Origin: Berberis thunbergii
Lineage: Eukaryota > Streptophyta > Magnoliopsida > Ranunculales > Berberidaceae
Direction: 5' to 3'
DNA: 64,000 bases
Assembly: GCA_003290165.1 (NCBI GenBank)
Contig: QNQO01000502.1
Coordinates: forward strand, 1-64,000
Shown piece by piece: positions 37,801 through 48,303 of this stretch (position 1 is its first letter; each line of letters starts with the position of its first letter). Below the pieces are notes generated by a model. That model did no database searches and was not told the DNA's origin. It saw nothing but the letters and a program-made list of their open reading frames with translations. A program made the translations under genes and the position numbers.

Positions 37801-40800
37801 CTATTTCTTCTTTTGTTTCTTATAATAATTTGTCGTCTTCCTCTTGTTCTTTTATTGCTTCCCTTGATTCTACCTTTATTCCTAAAACTGTTCGTGAAGC
37901 CATTTCTCATCCTGGTTGGCATAATGCAATGATAGAGGAGATGAATGCTTTAGATGACAATGGTACTTGGGACTTGGTCGATTTACCCTCAGGAAAAAGG
38001 GCTATAGGTTGCAAATGGGTCTTCGCAGTTAAGGTCAATCCGGATGGGTCAGTTGCCCGATTGAAAGCACGTCTTGTCGCTAAGGGCTATGCTCAAACCT
38101 ATGGGGTGGATTACTCTGACACTTTCTCTCCTGTTGCAAAGTTGACCTCTGTTCGGTTATTTATTTCCATGGCGGCTTCCCATAATTGGCCTTTACATCA
38201 GCTTGATATCAAGAATGCTTTTCTTCATGGCGATCTTCAGGAGGAGGTGTATATGGCGCAACCTCCTGGTTTTGTTGCTCAGGGGGAGTCAGGGCGAGTT
38301 TGTCGTCTTCGAAAATCTTTATATGGTTTGAAACAGAGTCCTCGTGCTTGGTTTGGAAAGTTTAGTCAGGCTGTTGAGAAATTTGGTATGATGAAAAGCA
38401 AGTCTGACCATTCTGTATTCTACAAACGATCAGCAGCTGGTATCATTCTGTTAGTTGTGTATGTGGATGACATTGTCATTACTGGGAATGATACTAGAGG
38501 AATCTCATCTCTTAAATCTTTCCTTCATACTCAGTTTCACACGAAGGATTTGGGGGTGTTAAAGTATTTCTTAGGAGTTGAGGTCACTCGGAGTAAACGA
38601 GGTATCTTTCTATCTCAGAGAAAGTATGTTCTTGACTTATTAACTGAGACAGGAAAATTGGGAGCAAAGCCTTGTAGTGCTCCAATGACTCCAAATGTGC
38701 AACTTACCGATGTTGGGGAACCATTTGCAGATCCTGAAAGATATCGTAGGTTGGTTGGGAAGTTGAATTACCTTACTGTGACTCGTCCAGATATTGCATA
38801 CTCAGTCAGTGTTGTCAGTCAGTTTCTGTCATCTCCGACAATTCATCATTGGGCAGCGTTAAAGCAAATTTTGGGTTACTTGAAAGGAGCACCAGGACGC
38901 GGTATCGTGTATGAAAATCACGGGCACACTCATATTGAATGTTTCTCAGATGCTGATTGGGCAGGTTCCAAAATGGATAGAAGATCCACTTCAGGTTATT
39001 GTATCTTTGTTGGTGGGAATTTGGTCTCATGGAAGAGTAAGAAGCAATCCGTTGTGTCACGATCCAGTGCAGAGTCTGAATATAGGGCTATGGCCCAGTC
39101 TGTGTGTGAGATAATGTGGATATATCAGCTCTTGACTGAAATAGGACTTAAAGCTACAATACCAGCGAAATTGTGGTGTGATAACCAAGCTGCTCTTCAT
39201 ATTGCTTCTAATCCTGTGTTTCATGAACGGACTAAGCACATTGAGATTGATTGTCATTTTATTCGTGAGAAAATTCAACAAGGCTTGATTTCTACCGGAT
39301 ATGTGAAAACTGGCGAACAACTTGGGGACATCTTCACGAAAGCCTTACATGGGGTTCGGGTTGCCTATCTTTGTAACAAGCTGGGCATGATAAACATTTA
39401 TGCTCCAGCTTGAGGGGGAGTGTTACAGTGTGTGTATATAGCTGTCAATTAGGTTAATTGTAGAGATCCTAAATTGATATAGTTTCCTAGAATAACCTCA
39501 ATAGTTTGTATATAAATACATGCTATATTCTCAATACAATATATCAAATAAAGTATTCTCATAAACTCTGTTTACAGACTTAAAGGAAGAAGGTATTCTT
39601 ATCTTATGTTATTTGTCATTTTTGAGCCTTTACACTTCTGTTGGACGTTTGCTTGTCTTCTTATTATCGTGTTTATTAGTTGCTACTGTTTGATTGATGA
39701 AAATTTAGGTTGTAACTTATAGAAGAGTGTTGTTGTCTTGGTTGTGAGAAATCTTTAATGGATAATCAACATTTTTTTCATAGAAAAGCTTTAGTGGACA
39801 CTGCAACAGCTTACAATGAGAGATAATATGAAGAAGTTCTTGTGGGAAACCTTTATAGTGTTTCCTATGTGAACAAAACTAATTAAATTTTCTTTATGAG
39901 TACATTATTTTATTTTCATGCTTAACAATGAATTTACAAAAGAATGTTGTTTTGTCTTGTTTAACTGAGAAAAAAAACACGGTGGACAGTATTTTGTCCT
40001 TGGGGTTCCCTCATTGATGTTTAATGTGTTCAAAGTGGAAGTCTGACAGACCTTTGGAGTAGTGTGTGTGGTGGCGGGGGTGGTTATATTTAAAGTATTA
40101 TAAAATGTAATTAACTGGGCGAGTGTTAGCTCGTTGATTCTAATTACTGCTGGAGCTAGTGTTGGCTTAGCCCTTTCCCTGAAATCTGAATTTCCTAAGA
40201 TAATGTATGTAGTATCAAAATAAAACTTACATTCTTGCATATACTAGTGCTAAATCAGTGATCATTATCATGGATGACTAGTATGTTTCCTTTGTGGTTT
40301 TTATTGTGAAAGGTGATGTGCAACTCACTTGTCACTTGGTTTGTTAACGTAGTGAACCATATGTAACTGAAGAGGAGTTGAAGTTGATGCTTCGAGGAGC
40401 AGAACTCAGTGGGGCAATAGAAGAGGAAGAACAGGTAGTTCATCTACACTTTTGGTTTTGTTATTAGATGTGTGCCATATCTATGTTTAACTGTTTGAAA
40501 ACCTCAAAGAACATTTCTTGTCATTCTATTATCTTAGGGACTGTTTTGCAGGATATGATTGAAAACGTGTTAGAGATAAAAGATACTCATGTCAGGGAGG
40601 TGATGACACCTCTGGTAGATGTAGTTGCTATTGATGCTAGTGCAACATTAACTGAGTTCCATGATCTGTGGGTAACTCATCAATATTCCAGGTATAAGAA
40701 GCCATTAAGTAGTGTTAACGAAAAAAGAAGCTATTAAGTAGTGCGAAATTACTTGAACACATCAATGGCTAAGAGTTTCATGGACATTTTAGGGTGCCTG

Positions 40801-43800
40801 TTTTTGAGCAGCGGATTGATAACATAGTAGGTATTGCTTATGCAATGGACCTGTTAGATTATGTACCAAAGGTAAACTGATTTAATCATTTTCTAGTCAC
40901 GACTTTATTTCCACAATGTTGGATTGTGTAACAATTTTCCGATGCCAACAGAATTATTGTCTGTTTGATTTTGCAGGGTGAGATACTAGAAAGTTCTAAG
41001 GTGGGGGATATGGCACATAAACCTGCATATTTTGTACCTGGTAATTCTTAATAACAGGAAAATTGAAGCTATTTTATCTGGCAATTCCATTGCATTGCTA
41101 TTCATTTATGATTTCTTAGTCTTGGAGAACTGACCAAACTGCCTAATATTCACTTATCAATGGAAGGAGCCAATGAAACCAACAGATACAATTTTTGATA
41201 TTAAGTGGAGAATTGTCGAAAGGACTATCCAATTCATATGATGCTCCAATAATCCAATTCATTTTTTCCTTCGTCTCTCAGGTCTAAGGATCTTGTTAAT
41301 GTTATCATTCATTGCTAATATTCGTAATAAATGACAATGTTATTGGTTTGGCAGATTCAATGTCAGTGTGGAATCTTCTTAGAGAGTTCCGTATTCGGAA
41401 GGTTCACATGGCTGTTGTTCTCAACGAGTACGGCGGAACTGTAGGAGTATGTTAACACTCTCAATACTGCTCCTACTGTGATGCTTTAACATTTCCAAGA
41501 ATATATTATAGCAATTTTTCACATGCTTTATTTTAATGAATATTCATTATTGTATATATATATATATCTTGTGGAATGGATTAAGTCAGCTTGGCGAAAG
41601 TCACAAACAGGGTTTGGAAGGGTGAGGGGGTGCAAAACCAACAAGTGGAGCGAATATCGAGCCTCATGCAAAGGTCAAAACCCTTTATGTCTGGCTTGAT
41701 GTTGTAGCTTAAACACCTGTTCTTTTTGTGTGCCCTGGAGCGGCCCTGATTGTCGTGCACATGGCATCACATGTCTTACCGTGGTTTTGTCTTCTGGTTG
41801 GATGACATGTTGTAGTTTAGGTGATGCATTAACCATTTGTGATATGGGAGCAAAAAATTTAGCTGGAGTATATGGTTGCTATTTGAAGCTTAATGGGGGA
41901 TATGTTTGTGATTGAAGATTTTTATTTTATTTTGTTTAATTTTTTTTGGGCCATTTTAATGCAAAGCTGATTTAGAAAATATTTTTATAATTGCTTTGGG
42001 CTTATTCATTATATCGGGAAGGTTAGAAATAGTCCCATGTTGTATATGCTGTAAAAATTCAAATTAAAAGATAGGAACGAAGGTACCAATTGTTCTTGGG
42101 TTGAGTCGCGGAGTAGGTCGCTCTCTTTAAGACGTTTTGCGGTTCTGTCCAAAAGTGTGCAAGCAGTCTAGTAGCCCCGCCGTCCCTAGGATAAAACAGC
42201 TCAGAATCTTCTCGGTCTCGTTCAAACAATTGCACTGTCGATGAACAAAATACTATCCATCATTAATCTCTTGTTTGCTCGGAATCACCAATACAATGTG
42301 TAAATTTCAAACAAAAAAGAAATCTCTGAAATACAAAGAGAAAAAGTTCCTTCTCTGATTGAAATACTAAGTTAAAAGTGTTTTGCCAAAATGTTTTGCT
42401 TTTCTTATAATTGTAAACTCTGAATTGTGTTTGTATTTATAGGGAGAAAACACATTTGTTGAAATACGAAATCCTGGCTAGATCCATTGACAAAACAAAA
42501 AACGGCTAGATGCATTGACAAAACATTTGCTTGAAAAACGTCTAGATGCATTGACAAAACATTTGCATGAAAAACGTGGGGAGAAAATCACGCTACTGTT
42601 GGCGCAACGCATGGAGAACGTGGAGGACAAAGTCAGCCAAAATCCCGTTTAGATGCATCTGACTCAGTCTCCCTTCTCAGCAATTCAAAATTTATTTTCA
42701 TTTAAATAATATTTTATCGAAAATAATGGGTTGCTCTCTAAATGATCCGACCCGACCCGGACGGACGGGCGGCGGGCGCGAGAGTATCTTTCCCCTCCTC
42801 ACAAAAGTGTGGTACCCCCAAGGGGTCCAAACTCAAGTTCTAACAATCTCCTTATAAACTCTTCCACAATGAGTTGTATAGAAGATGTGAGACTAAAATT
42901 AGAGAGAAATCCAGAGATCAAAATCAGGTTCACACCCATTTTCTTTTATTTTAAAAAACCATATTTTCAACATCCCATCTGTTCATCAGTTCCTCCGCAT
43001 GCTTTAGGTGGTCCATAGTGGTTTAGGTATTAGAATTTATTGTATTTAATTTTAATCTCAGGCTTGTCAATTAGGGTGTGTTTGGTTGAATGAAATTCTT
43101 TTCCATGATAATGCATGAGGACTTGTACATTTAAGGCTAAATTGATATAGCACTCATCATCTACCATTAGATTTTGTGATCAATGGTGGGAATGACCATC
43201 AACATAGGAATCACGCTTTTTGCTTCTTGGGAAGCATGTGATTTTCATGTTCATGGAACTTCCATTCCACCATTGATCACAAAATCTAATGGTGGATTGG
43301 TAACTAAATTCAAATTAGCTTAGATATCAAATTAGTTTAGATTTAGGTGGTTCCGTCATGGATTCCCAAACACACCCTTAGTTTTATTTATTTGTTTCTT
43401 TTTATTTATCTCAAAATCTCGTAAAAGGCTTTAAAAAAATGTTTGTTTGTAACTCTCTTGTTGTTGGGCTTTCAGATTGTGACTTTGGAAGATGTTGTTG
43501 AAGAGATCGTTGGTGAGATCTTTGATGAGAATGATTCAAAGGTAAAACTTACATGAATATTTATCAAAAAAAAAAACTTACATGAATATTTGCGTGCTTT
43601 TTCATCCATAGTTTCTGGGTGAATACCATTATGATCTTAGTAACTCCTTGTGTTTTTGCTCCTCTGGCAATGTCAGTTTGTTAACTGAATTGAAACTGAT
43701 TTCTGTTAACAATTAACATCTCAACTTGGGAATTTGTGATATATTCTTCCATCATAGATAGCAATGCTTTTGGATTAGATATGTCAAGTGTATAAACTGT

Positions 43801-46800
43801 ATACATATTCTTTTCTTCTGTTTATGAAATTTAATTTCTAGTTATCTGTGTTTAATCCTTTATGTGTAAAGTTTGACAAACCATCATACGATAATAGAGA
43901 GTTTGCAATGAATAAAGCCAAAAGGGCTGTCTGTCATGATCTTTTCCTCTTTATACCAGGTAATGTACGATTTTCATGCTTTGAAACCACCGACAAGATC
44001 TGGTGGAAAAATCAATTAAATAAAAAATGCAGCCAAATACTCAGACACATAAATAAGAAGACAGTAGTAAATCAGCTCCTCTGCAGTGTGATTTACCTTC
44101 AACAGTATCTGTTATTTTGTCACCCTCCAAAAATTTTCTTCCTTTTCTCAAAAGCTCACGCAATGGCTATTAGAATTTATGTTATAGAAGGAATGACGCT
44201 ATCAATATTTTTAGCTTTGTGATGCTATTCAACTTTTATTTTATCACAGGAGGAGATTCAAAAGAAAACTGGGTATGTTGTGATGCGGGCGGAAGGTATA
44301 TTTGATGTGGATGCCAATACATCGATTGATCAGCTATCAGAAGATTTGGATGTCAAATTGCCAGAGGTTTGTTATTTTGTTTTCAGCTGTTGTATCTAAT
44401 TTATGTTGTATAGTGCCACATTTTTGCTTTTAGCTTACTTCTATCAATGTGCATGATGGAAAATATAAAGTTCTATTGGATCTATGCAAAATCATAGATC
44501 TAAAATAAATTATAGAGTTCTATCGAATCTATGCAAAATCATAGATCTAAAATCCTTCCTCCATAGTCGGAATAGCACCCCAAGCATTCGGTGTAGTAGA
44601 CTAACAAAAATAAACACCTATCTATACCTGGGTTTTAAAAAAAATGGAAACTTACGCGCCGAGGCTCTGTTCAAGACAAAACCTGTGATAAACTCGTCAA
44701 AACTTGAGGCGGTGAGGGGTGAAACTGAAGTTGTCTTTTTTTGTAATTGATTTTTTCTAGCCGATATAGAAAGCGACCTTATTCCATTTGCAACTGAGCC
44801 CTAAATCTACTGAAAGGGGAGACGACTTGGATTCATCAAAGTGGGTGCTAAATAGTGATGCTTTCGATGGAGATTAAAATGTGATGTTTGACTTTGTGGA
44901 TGCTAAATAGTGATGCTTTTGATGAAGATTTAAATGTGATGTTTGAGTTTGTGGATTATAGTTTGTCCATGTTTAAGATCTTATGGTTTGTTCCTATTTG
45001 ACTATTTGTATATTTACTTTACCGTAAATATAGACTTCCATGAGGCTTATGCCTCATGTCACTATCCACTGGAACACACGTGGATCCATGCTAATTGGTG
45101 ATTGTATAAATTGCAAGATATATCAATCAAACAAAAAAATGGATTTTGCGGTTAGTCTATAAAAACCCTCAGTTTGTCTACTGTGTAGTACATTGTGATT
45201 GTGCATATCAAAACGTTAAATTTCTGATGAAACCCACTCTATCTGACCCATATATTGTGATATTTAAAGCAGTGCTTTTATCTACCTCATCTCTGACTCA
45301 GTGTATGTGTATCACAAGTTTTTGTCCACAAACTACAGAAGGCTTCCATCTTGCATGTCTGTACTCAATGCATCACACAATTCAGCTTTCTTTACCATTA
45401 ATACTGATTTGTCCCGAGTTTACACCATATTCTCGATTTGATTGTCTTCTTTATTCTCTTGATCTTGTTCTGTATACCATTTGAATGATGTATCAAAATG
45501 CATATCCTGAATTTTATTATTTAGTGACACTCTTTTCCCTCTGATGGCAGGCTCATCAGTATGAGACAGTATCAGGTTTTGTCTGTGAGGCTTTTGGATA
45601 TATTCCCAGGACAGGTGAGAGCATAAAGGTTTTACTCGAGAAGGAAGACCGAGAGGATGGCAATGAGTATAATGATGCAGAATCTGACCGGCAGCAAAAG
45701 AAGGAAAAACATCAAATGTTTAAACTTGAGGTACTGTTTATACCTTGCTTGATATATTCAGCTTTATATTCGAGTTTTAACGCAAAAATTTCCTTTTTCA
45801 GCTGCCTTTTCGTGGTCTTCTTGTATCATTTTCTTTTTTCTTTTAAAGGGTAGTGTTTTTCGCATTTATATTGTGTACTTCTGAGGGTGTTTTGCACTTT
45901 ATTCATGATTCTCAGATGCAGTACACCAAAATTTAAATACTCCATAAGCATGCATAAAATCAATTCTTTTTTTTCCTGATTTCGTTATTTTACTCGAATA
46001 TCTTATTGAAACATGCAAGATTGTTACCCCGTAAAAGGTTTAGAATTACTAGAAAATTATTTCTTAGATAAGTTTACAATCACTAAACAATTTTTTTATT
46101 TATTTTTTATTTTTTTTTGCACATTTCACACACAAATAGAATTACAAGTATTTTATTTGAAGTACCTCAAGACGTGTGATCTTTATGTATTTTGTTTTTT
46201 TTAATTCTTTCTAGCTATGACATTCATACAACTTTAATGAAATACAAAGACTTCAAGAAGATGACTTACCCATGATGTTTTGAGCGCTAGGCGAAGCGAG
46301 GTGGCAGGCCAAGCCTGAGCGCCTAGCTTGATTAGCATCATGAGCAGCCTTTGTAGGAATTTTTAATAGCCTCTATATATACATCATTTCACAAAGTTAA
46401 TTTCACCCAAATTTAACTAAAATGATGAACTTTGAAGCATCTATGTTCTATAGTCATAATCCAATAACAAAATTTTTATAAAAATAAATAAAAAGGCAAC
46501 AATCCAATGTAAAAAATAAATAAATAAGGACCACCAATTTAGACGAAGCCTAGGCTAGGTGAGGTGGTGTGAGTCTCAATTACCTACCTAGGCATCACCT
46601 GAGACTACATAAGGACCTACAAGGATACTCTATACATTTTTACCTTCATTAATGATTATTAAAACATAACGTAACATGGTGGATTCAATAAACATGTATT
46701 AGTAACCTAAATTAAATTCTCAAGAAAAAAATTTGAAAGTAAATATTTTTCGTGAACCATCTTTCATCATCCTCCACAAAAATTAGTGATAGACTCATTA

Positions 46801-48136
46801 CATGTAAGGTATGTAATAAAGACACTATTTATACCAAAAAAAGAAGAAGCATATCTACGCTCGCGGAGATTCCCATCGGATACTCCATGCTTAGATTATC
46901 AACTTTTTAACATATCTTTGAAAATTTTCAATTCTTTATAAATAGTAGAAGCATATTGACCCACATGTGAATTAATATTAGTTCAAGACTTATTGTTGAA
47001 AAAGTAAATAATAGTAAAATATACAAGCGTGTCCCCAGTGTATCGGTGTATCCCGAATTGTTCTTTTTTGTCAACATGTTAGGATACCGCTACCCATATC
47101 CTTGGTAACATAACATGTAAGCCATACTCAGTTAAATACATATATTATGTCATCTAGTTGATTATTGTAATGATCTAATTTCTAGTTCACTTTGACAAAT
47201 TATTTCTTAGATAGGAAATGTCATGTATCCAATGACCAGCTTGTGTGACCAATGACCAAATTGTGTGATTCATGATTCGTTGGCCCCGTCTCCTGCTCAA
47301 AAAGCAAGCCAGGCACCGACACTATATAGGAACGCTCCTGCAATAATGTACCAGTCTTTTGCTTGAAATCTTCCTGTGTTTGAATATTTGGTAGATGTGT
47401 TGGAGCGTCTGCATTATTACCTACTTTCTCTTTATGTGGACCTTATAAATCCCAGAGGACGCTCTCAACACCTTGTTGGTTTGTTTCACCTGTTTGTATC
47501 CCAAACACCATAAAGAGAAAGCCTTTTACTTATTTGAATCATTCTTGGAGTTTGCAGTACTGTTTGTTCCCCTTTGATACAGAAGGTTACTTTCTTCAAT
47601 CTTAACTTTGATAAAACAGAAAAGATACTGTATATCATTATGCGACAAATTTGCCTAAGCATGTTTCTTAATTTTGGGATGACGTTGAATTTGTTTTCTT
47701 GCATTTTATCATCTGCATTTTTTAGAGGTGCGAATAGCCTTTCAACTTTCAAACTATTCTTGAATTGAAGAAGACAATGGGCATCGACAAACCGTCACTA
47801 AATCAAGTTTCTGGCATGGCAGACATTTGGAATAGGAATATAAAAGTTTTAGATAACTTAACCATTATATTTGGGTGCTGTGGAGGACCTTTTAGTTTGA
47901 CCAGTCATTAAACTCAGCTCATTGGATGTATAACTGTTTTCTGTGTGTTGCAGGTGTTGGCTGGAAATGCAAGAAAGGTTAGAGCTGTTCGATTCGAACG
48001 AATAAACCAACCTGATGCAAAACTGGAGACTAAGGAGGTTACTCGGTTGGTCCCAAGAATCATGAAAAGGGCACGGAGTGGTCATGGCGACTCTGATGAT
48101 AGAAGTGATACAGATGAAATGACATCAAAAAGATGA
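28863..48136 (+). CDS. CBSDUFCH1/2: chloroplast DUF21/CBS-domain (CNNM/CorC-like) membrane protein; exon 1 frameshifted as read
   Basis: Matches the Arabidopsis At1g55930/At3g13070 family: DUF21 membrane domain, two CBS modules and a CorC_HlyC domain, related to CNNM/CorC magnesium exporters; plant members are chloroplast-targeted. Exons: 28863-29422, 34003-34100, 34235-34328, 34561-34638, 34804-34907, 40353-40434, 40552-40691, 40793-40871, 40977-41040, 41355-41446, 43476-43541, 44250-44366, 45551-45730, 47954-48136. All junction phases agree. Expected 645 residues (At1g55930 about 653). Seen: a Ser/Arg/Pro-rich transit-like N-terminus, LSAFFSMAETSITTLWPWK, LVTEAATTIFGEAG, LLLTEITPKS, CBS pair about 350-480 (REVMTPLVDVVAIDAS, RIRKVHMAVVLNEYGG), acidic loop VVEEIVGEIFDENDS, and a C-terminal CorC-like part. 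As read, exon 1 stops at codon 96 (TAG 29148-29150) and continues one frame over. One more base in the T run 29146-29148 would join them. Introns 1, 5, 10 and 13 are very long and the first three hold transposons. Confidence 0.9.
31258..32237. mobile_element. Mutator-like non-autonomous element A, 10-bp target duplication
   Basis: Lies in intron 1 of the DUF21 gene. It is flanked by GTTAGTGGCT on both sides (31248-31257 and 32238-32247). Ends are inverted repeats with the shared core GATGCAC(C/A)GACTC, followed by subterminal GTGTCGGACACG-type palindromes. The interior has no transposase but holds an imperfect duplication (about 31527-31657 and 31721-31880) built on GAGATCGATTTCGACAGAGA. The 9-10-bp duplication is the signature of Mutator-like elements. 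Confidence 0.82.
32248..34002 (+). other. rest of DUF21 intron 1 (intron is 29423-34002)
   Basis: Non-coding, AT-rich. It contains a diverged GTGTCC/CGACATG fragment near 32757-32800 like the Mutator-like ends and a short direct repeat (ATATCTGTTGTGCAATCTC twice, 33845-33885). No nested gene recognised. Confidence 0.5.
34861..35077 (+). repeat. copy 1 of a duplicated exon 5/intron 5 fragment (holds the real exon end)
   Basis: TTTCTTTCAATGGGTATC... to the exon 5 donor and about 170 bp of intron reappears downstream as 35078-35109 plus 39582-39895, interrupted by the copia element. Copy 1 lacks about 155 bp that copy 2 has (39650-39810) and has an extra CA/A-rich patch. Confidence 0.8.
35110..35265 (+). 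repeat. 5' LTR of copia element
   Basis: 156 bp with TG...CA ends and a TATA-like TATAAATACA near 35200. Unusually short for a copia LTR. Confidence 0.96.
35266..35945 (+). other. copia 5' leader with TCGATC-rich repeats, no gag N-terminus
   Basis: Between the primer-binding site and the ORF the sequence is a series of imperfect repeats (CCCATATTTCGACCCTGATC occurs twice; TCGATC many times). There is no trace of the UBN2-type gag domain that normally precedes the zinc knuckle. Confidence 0.7.
35946..39413 (+). CDS. copia polyprotein: zinc knuckle, protease, integrase, RT, RNase H
   Basis: One uninterrupted frame of 1,155 residues from ATG 35946. Domains in order: CCHC knuckle CNYCKNLGHTKFDC (about residue 40), protease WVIDSGATDHMTG (about 120), GAG-pre-integrase HCRLGHPSLP (about 255), integrase core (FELVHSDVWGP, TFVDDYSRVTW, then SQNGVAERKNKHL), a Pro/Ser/Ala-rich linker (about 550-620), reverse transcriptase (KWVFAVKVNPDGS, QLDIKNAFLHG, YVDDIVITG) and RNase H (CFSDADWAGS, SRSSAESEYRA, KLWCDNQAALHIA). 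Catalytic residues look intact. The frame starts only just upstream of the knuckle, so the capsid-forming gag region is missing and any mobilisation would need capsid protein from another element. Earlier non-ATG codons in the same frame (from 35862) are unlikely starts. Confidence 0.95.
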   Translation: MSRKRSYMSGNQSNYSGHKGGSSHGLDPRTPDSDIIICNYCKNLGHTKFDCRKLQFKNRQKHPAHVAIPSDASAKSVLISADEYAQFSKYQESLKSSSTSVTASADSGKPDVCLLSSTSQWVIDSGATDHMTGNSSLFSSFQSNAYTSTVTLADGSPSCVRGSGTINPTPSLSLSSVLHLPNLSFNLLSVSQLTRHLNCCVSFYPDHCLVQDLMTKKIIGKGHVSGGGLYILDTPTPRSVACSSVMSPFEAHCRLGHPSLPLLKQLCPQYNKVSSLNCESCQFAKHHRLSSSPRVNKRVSVPFELVHSDVWGPCPILSKSGFKYFVTFVDDYSRVTWLYLMKKRSELFSLFCAFCAEVKTQFNVSIRTLRSDNAKEYTQALFQSYMTQNGILHETSCVDTPSQNGVAERKNKHLLETARALLFQMHVPKPFWADAVSTACFLINRMPSSVLHGEIPYKILFPDKSLFPVDPKIFGSTCFVRDVRPHVTKLDPKSLKCVFLGYSRLQKGYRCYCPHLNKYLVSIDVTFLEDSPYFPSSPIPTRQGEDDDLLVYSITSSAPVSAPAPVSDPAPVKPPIIQVYSRRQPLDSCPAPAPSSSDPVPSNDLPIALRKGKRQCAYPISSFVSYNNLSSSSCSFIASLDSTFIPKTVREAISHPGWHNAMIEEMNALDDNGTWDLVDLPSGKRAIGCKWVFAVKVNPDGSVARLKARLVAKGYAQTYGVDYSDTFSPVAKLTSVRLFISMAASHNWPLHQLDIKNAFLHGDLQEEVYMAQPPGFVAQGESGRVCRLRKSLYGLKQSPRAWFGKFSQAVEKFGMMKSKSDHSVFYKRSAAGIILLVVYVDDIVITGNDTRGISSLKSFLHTQFHTKDLGVLKYFLGVEVTRSKRGIFLSQRKYVLDLLTETGKLGAKPCSAPMTPNVQLTDVGEPFADPERYRRLVGKLNYLTVTRPDIAYSVSVVSQFLSSPTIHHWAALKQILGYLKGAPGRGIVYENHGHTHIECFSDADWAGSKMDRRSTSGYCIFVGGNLVSWKSKKQSVVSRSSAESEYRAMAQSVCEIMWIYQLLTEIGLKATIPAKLWCDNQAALHIASNPVFHERTKHIEIDCHFIREKIQQGLISTGYVKTGEQLGDIFTKALHGVRVAYLCNKLGMINIYAPA
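39421..39576 (+). repeat. 3' LTR of copia element
   Basis: 156 bp, three substitutions from the 5' LTR, all in its last 40 bases. Confidence 0.96.
39577..40352 (+). other. copy 2 of the duplicated fragment and remaining DUF21 intron 5
   Basis: 39582-39895 continues the duplicated exon 5/intron segment interrupted by the copia element, including a decoy donor AGGAAGAAG/GTATTC at 39593. The rest, up to the exon 6 acceptor at 40351-40352, is ordinary intron. Confidence 0.7.
42038..42972 (-). mobile_element. solo LTR, 935 bp, target duplication TCCCA
   Basis: In DUF21 intron 10. Ends are TGTTG...CAACA, flanked by TCCCA at 42033-42037 and 42973-42977. On the minus strand a TATAAATACAAAC box near 42440 is followed by a typical R-U5-like stretch, so the LTR points left. 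No internal region remains. The GC-rich block near 42750-42785 (GACCCGACCCGGACGG) and a repeated TAGATGCATTGACAAAACA (about 42490-42570) lie inside it. Confidence 0.8.
43074..43377. mobile_element. Tourist-like (PIF/Harbinger) MITE with TTA target duplication
   Basis: 304 bp. It begins GGGTGTGTTTGG and ends CCAAACACACCC, flanked by TTA on both sides (43071-43073 and 43378-43380). Internal arms also pair (CCATTAGATTTTGTGATCAA against TTGATCACAAAATCTAATGG), so it folds back. It lies about 100 bp upstream of exon 11 of the DUF21 gene. Confidence 0.88.
44470..44553. repeat. two 37-bp direct repeats, period 47, in DUF21 intron 12
   Basis: GTTCTATTGGATCTATGCAA... at 44470 and GTTCTATCGAATCTATGCAA... 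at 44517. Each copy has an internal palindrome around GATCTATG/CATAGATC. Confidence 0.85.
44841..44950. repeat. two 55-bp tandem repeats in DUF21 intron 12
   Basis: GTGG(G/A)TGCTAAATAGTGATG... repeated at 44841-44895 and 44896-44950 with a few substitutions. Confidence 0.85.
45731..47953 (+). other. DUF21 intron 13 (2.2 kb), repeat-like but no clear element
   Basis: Contains GAGCGCCTAG/GCCTAGGCTAGGTGAGG motifs (46280-46330, 46540-46620) and a GTGTCCCC...GTATCGG piece near 47030 resembling the Mutator-like ends elsewhere in the window. No complete element or nested gene could be delimited. Confidence 0.45.
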
Positions 48137-48303
48137 ACGTGAAGCTGACCATGTTAATAACAATAAAAAGTAGCTACTGTGTTCCCCTTTCTTCCCATTC
48201 TTACAACATCAAAAAGAAGTTCAACAGAGAGAAACAGAAGCGTAATAACCTAAATGGAAATTAAACTGGGGAACTAACATGTAAGGGATTTTATTTATAT
48301 TGT

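Larger units (their letters stand above)
35110..39576 (+). mobile_element. full-length Ty1/copia retrotransposon in DUF21 intron 5
   Basis: 4,467 bp with 156-bp LTRs at 35110-35265 and 39421-39576, each TGTTACAGTG...GTTTACA, flanked by the 5-bp target duplication GACTT (35105-35109 and 39577-39581). The primer-binding site TGGTATCAGAGCC follows the 5' LTR (35266), and a polypurine tract GAGGGGGAG abuts the 3' LTR (39412-39420). The LTRs differ at three of 156 positions, so the insertion is recent but not brand new. The transcription direction is the same as that of the host gene. Confidence 0.97.

Noticed and set aside
37435..37932. 165-codon plus-strand ORF
   Set aside because: Out-of-frame shadow of the intact copia polyprotein.
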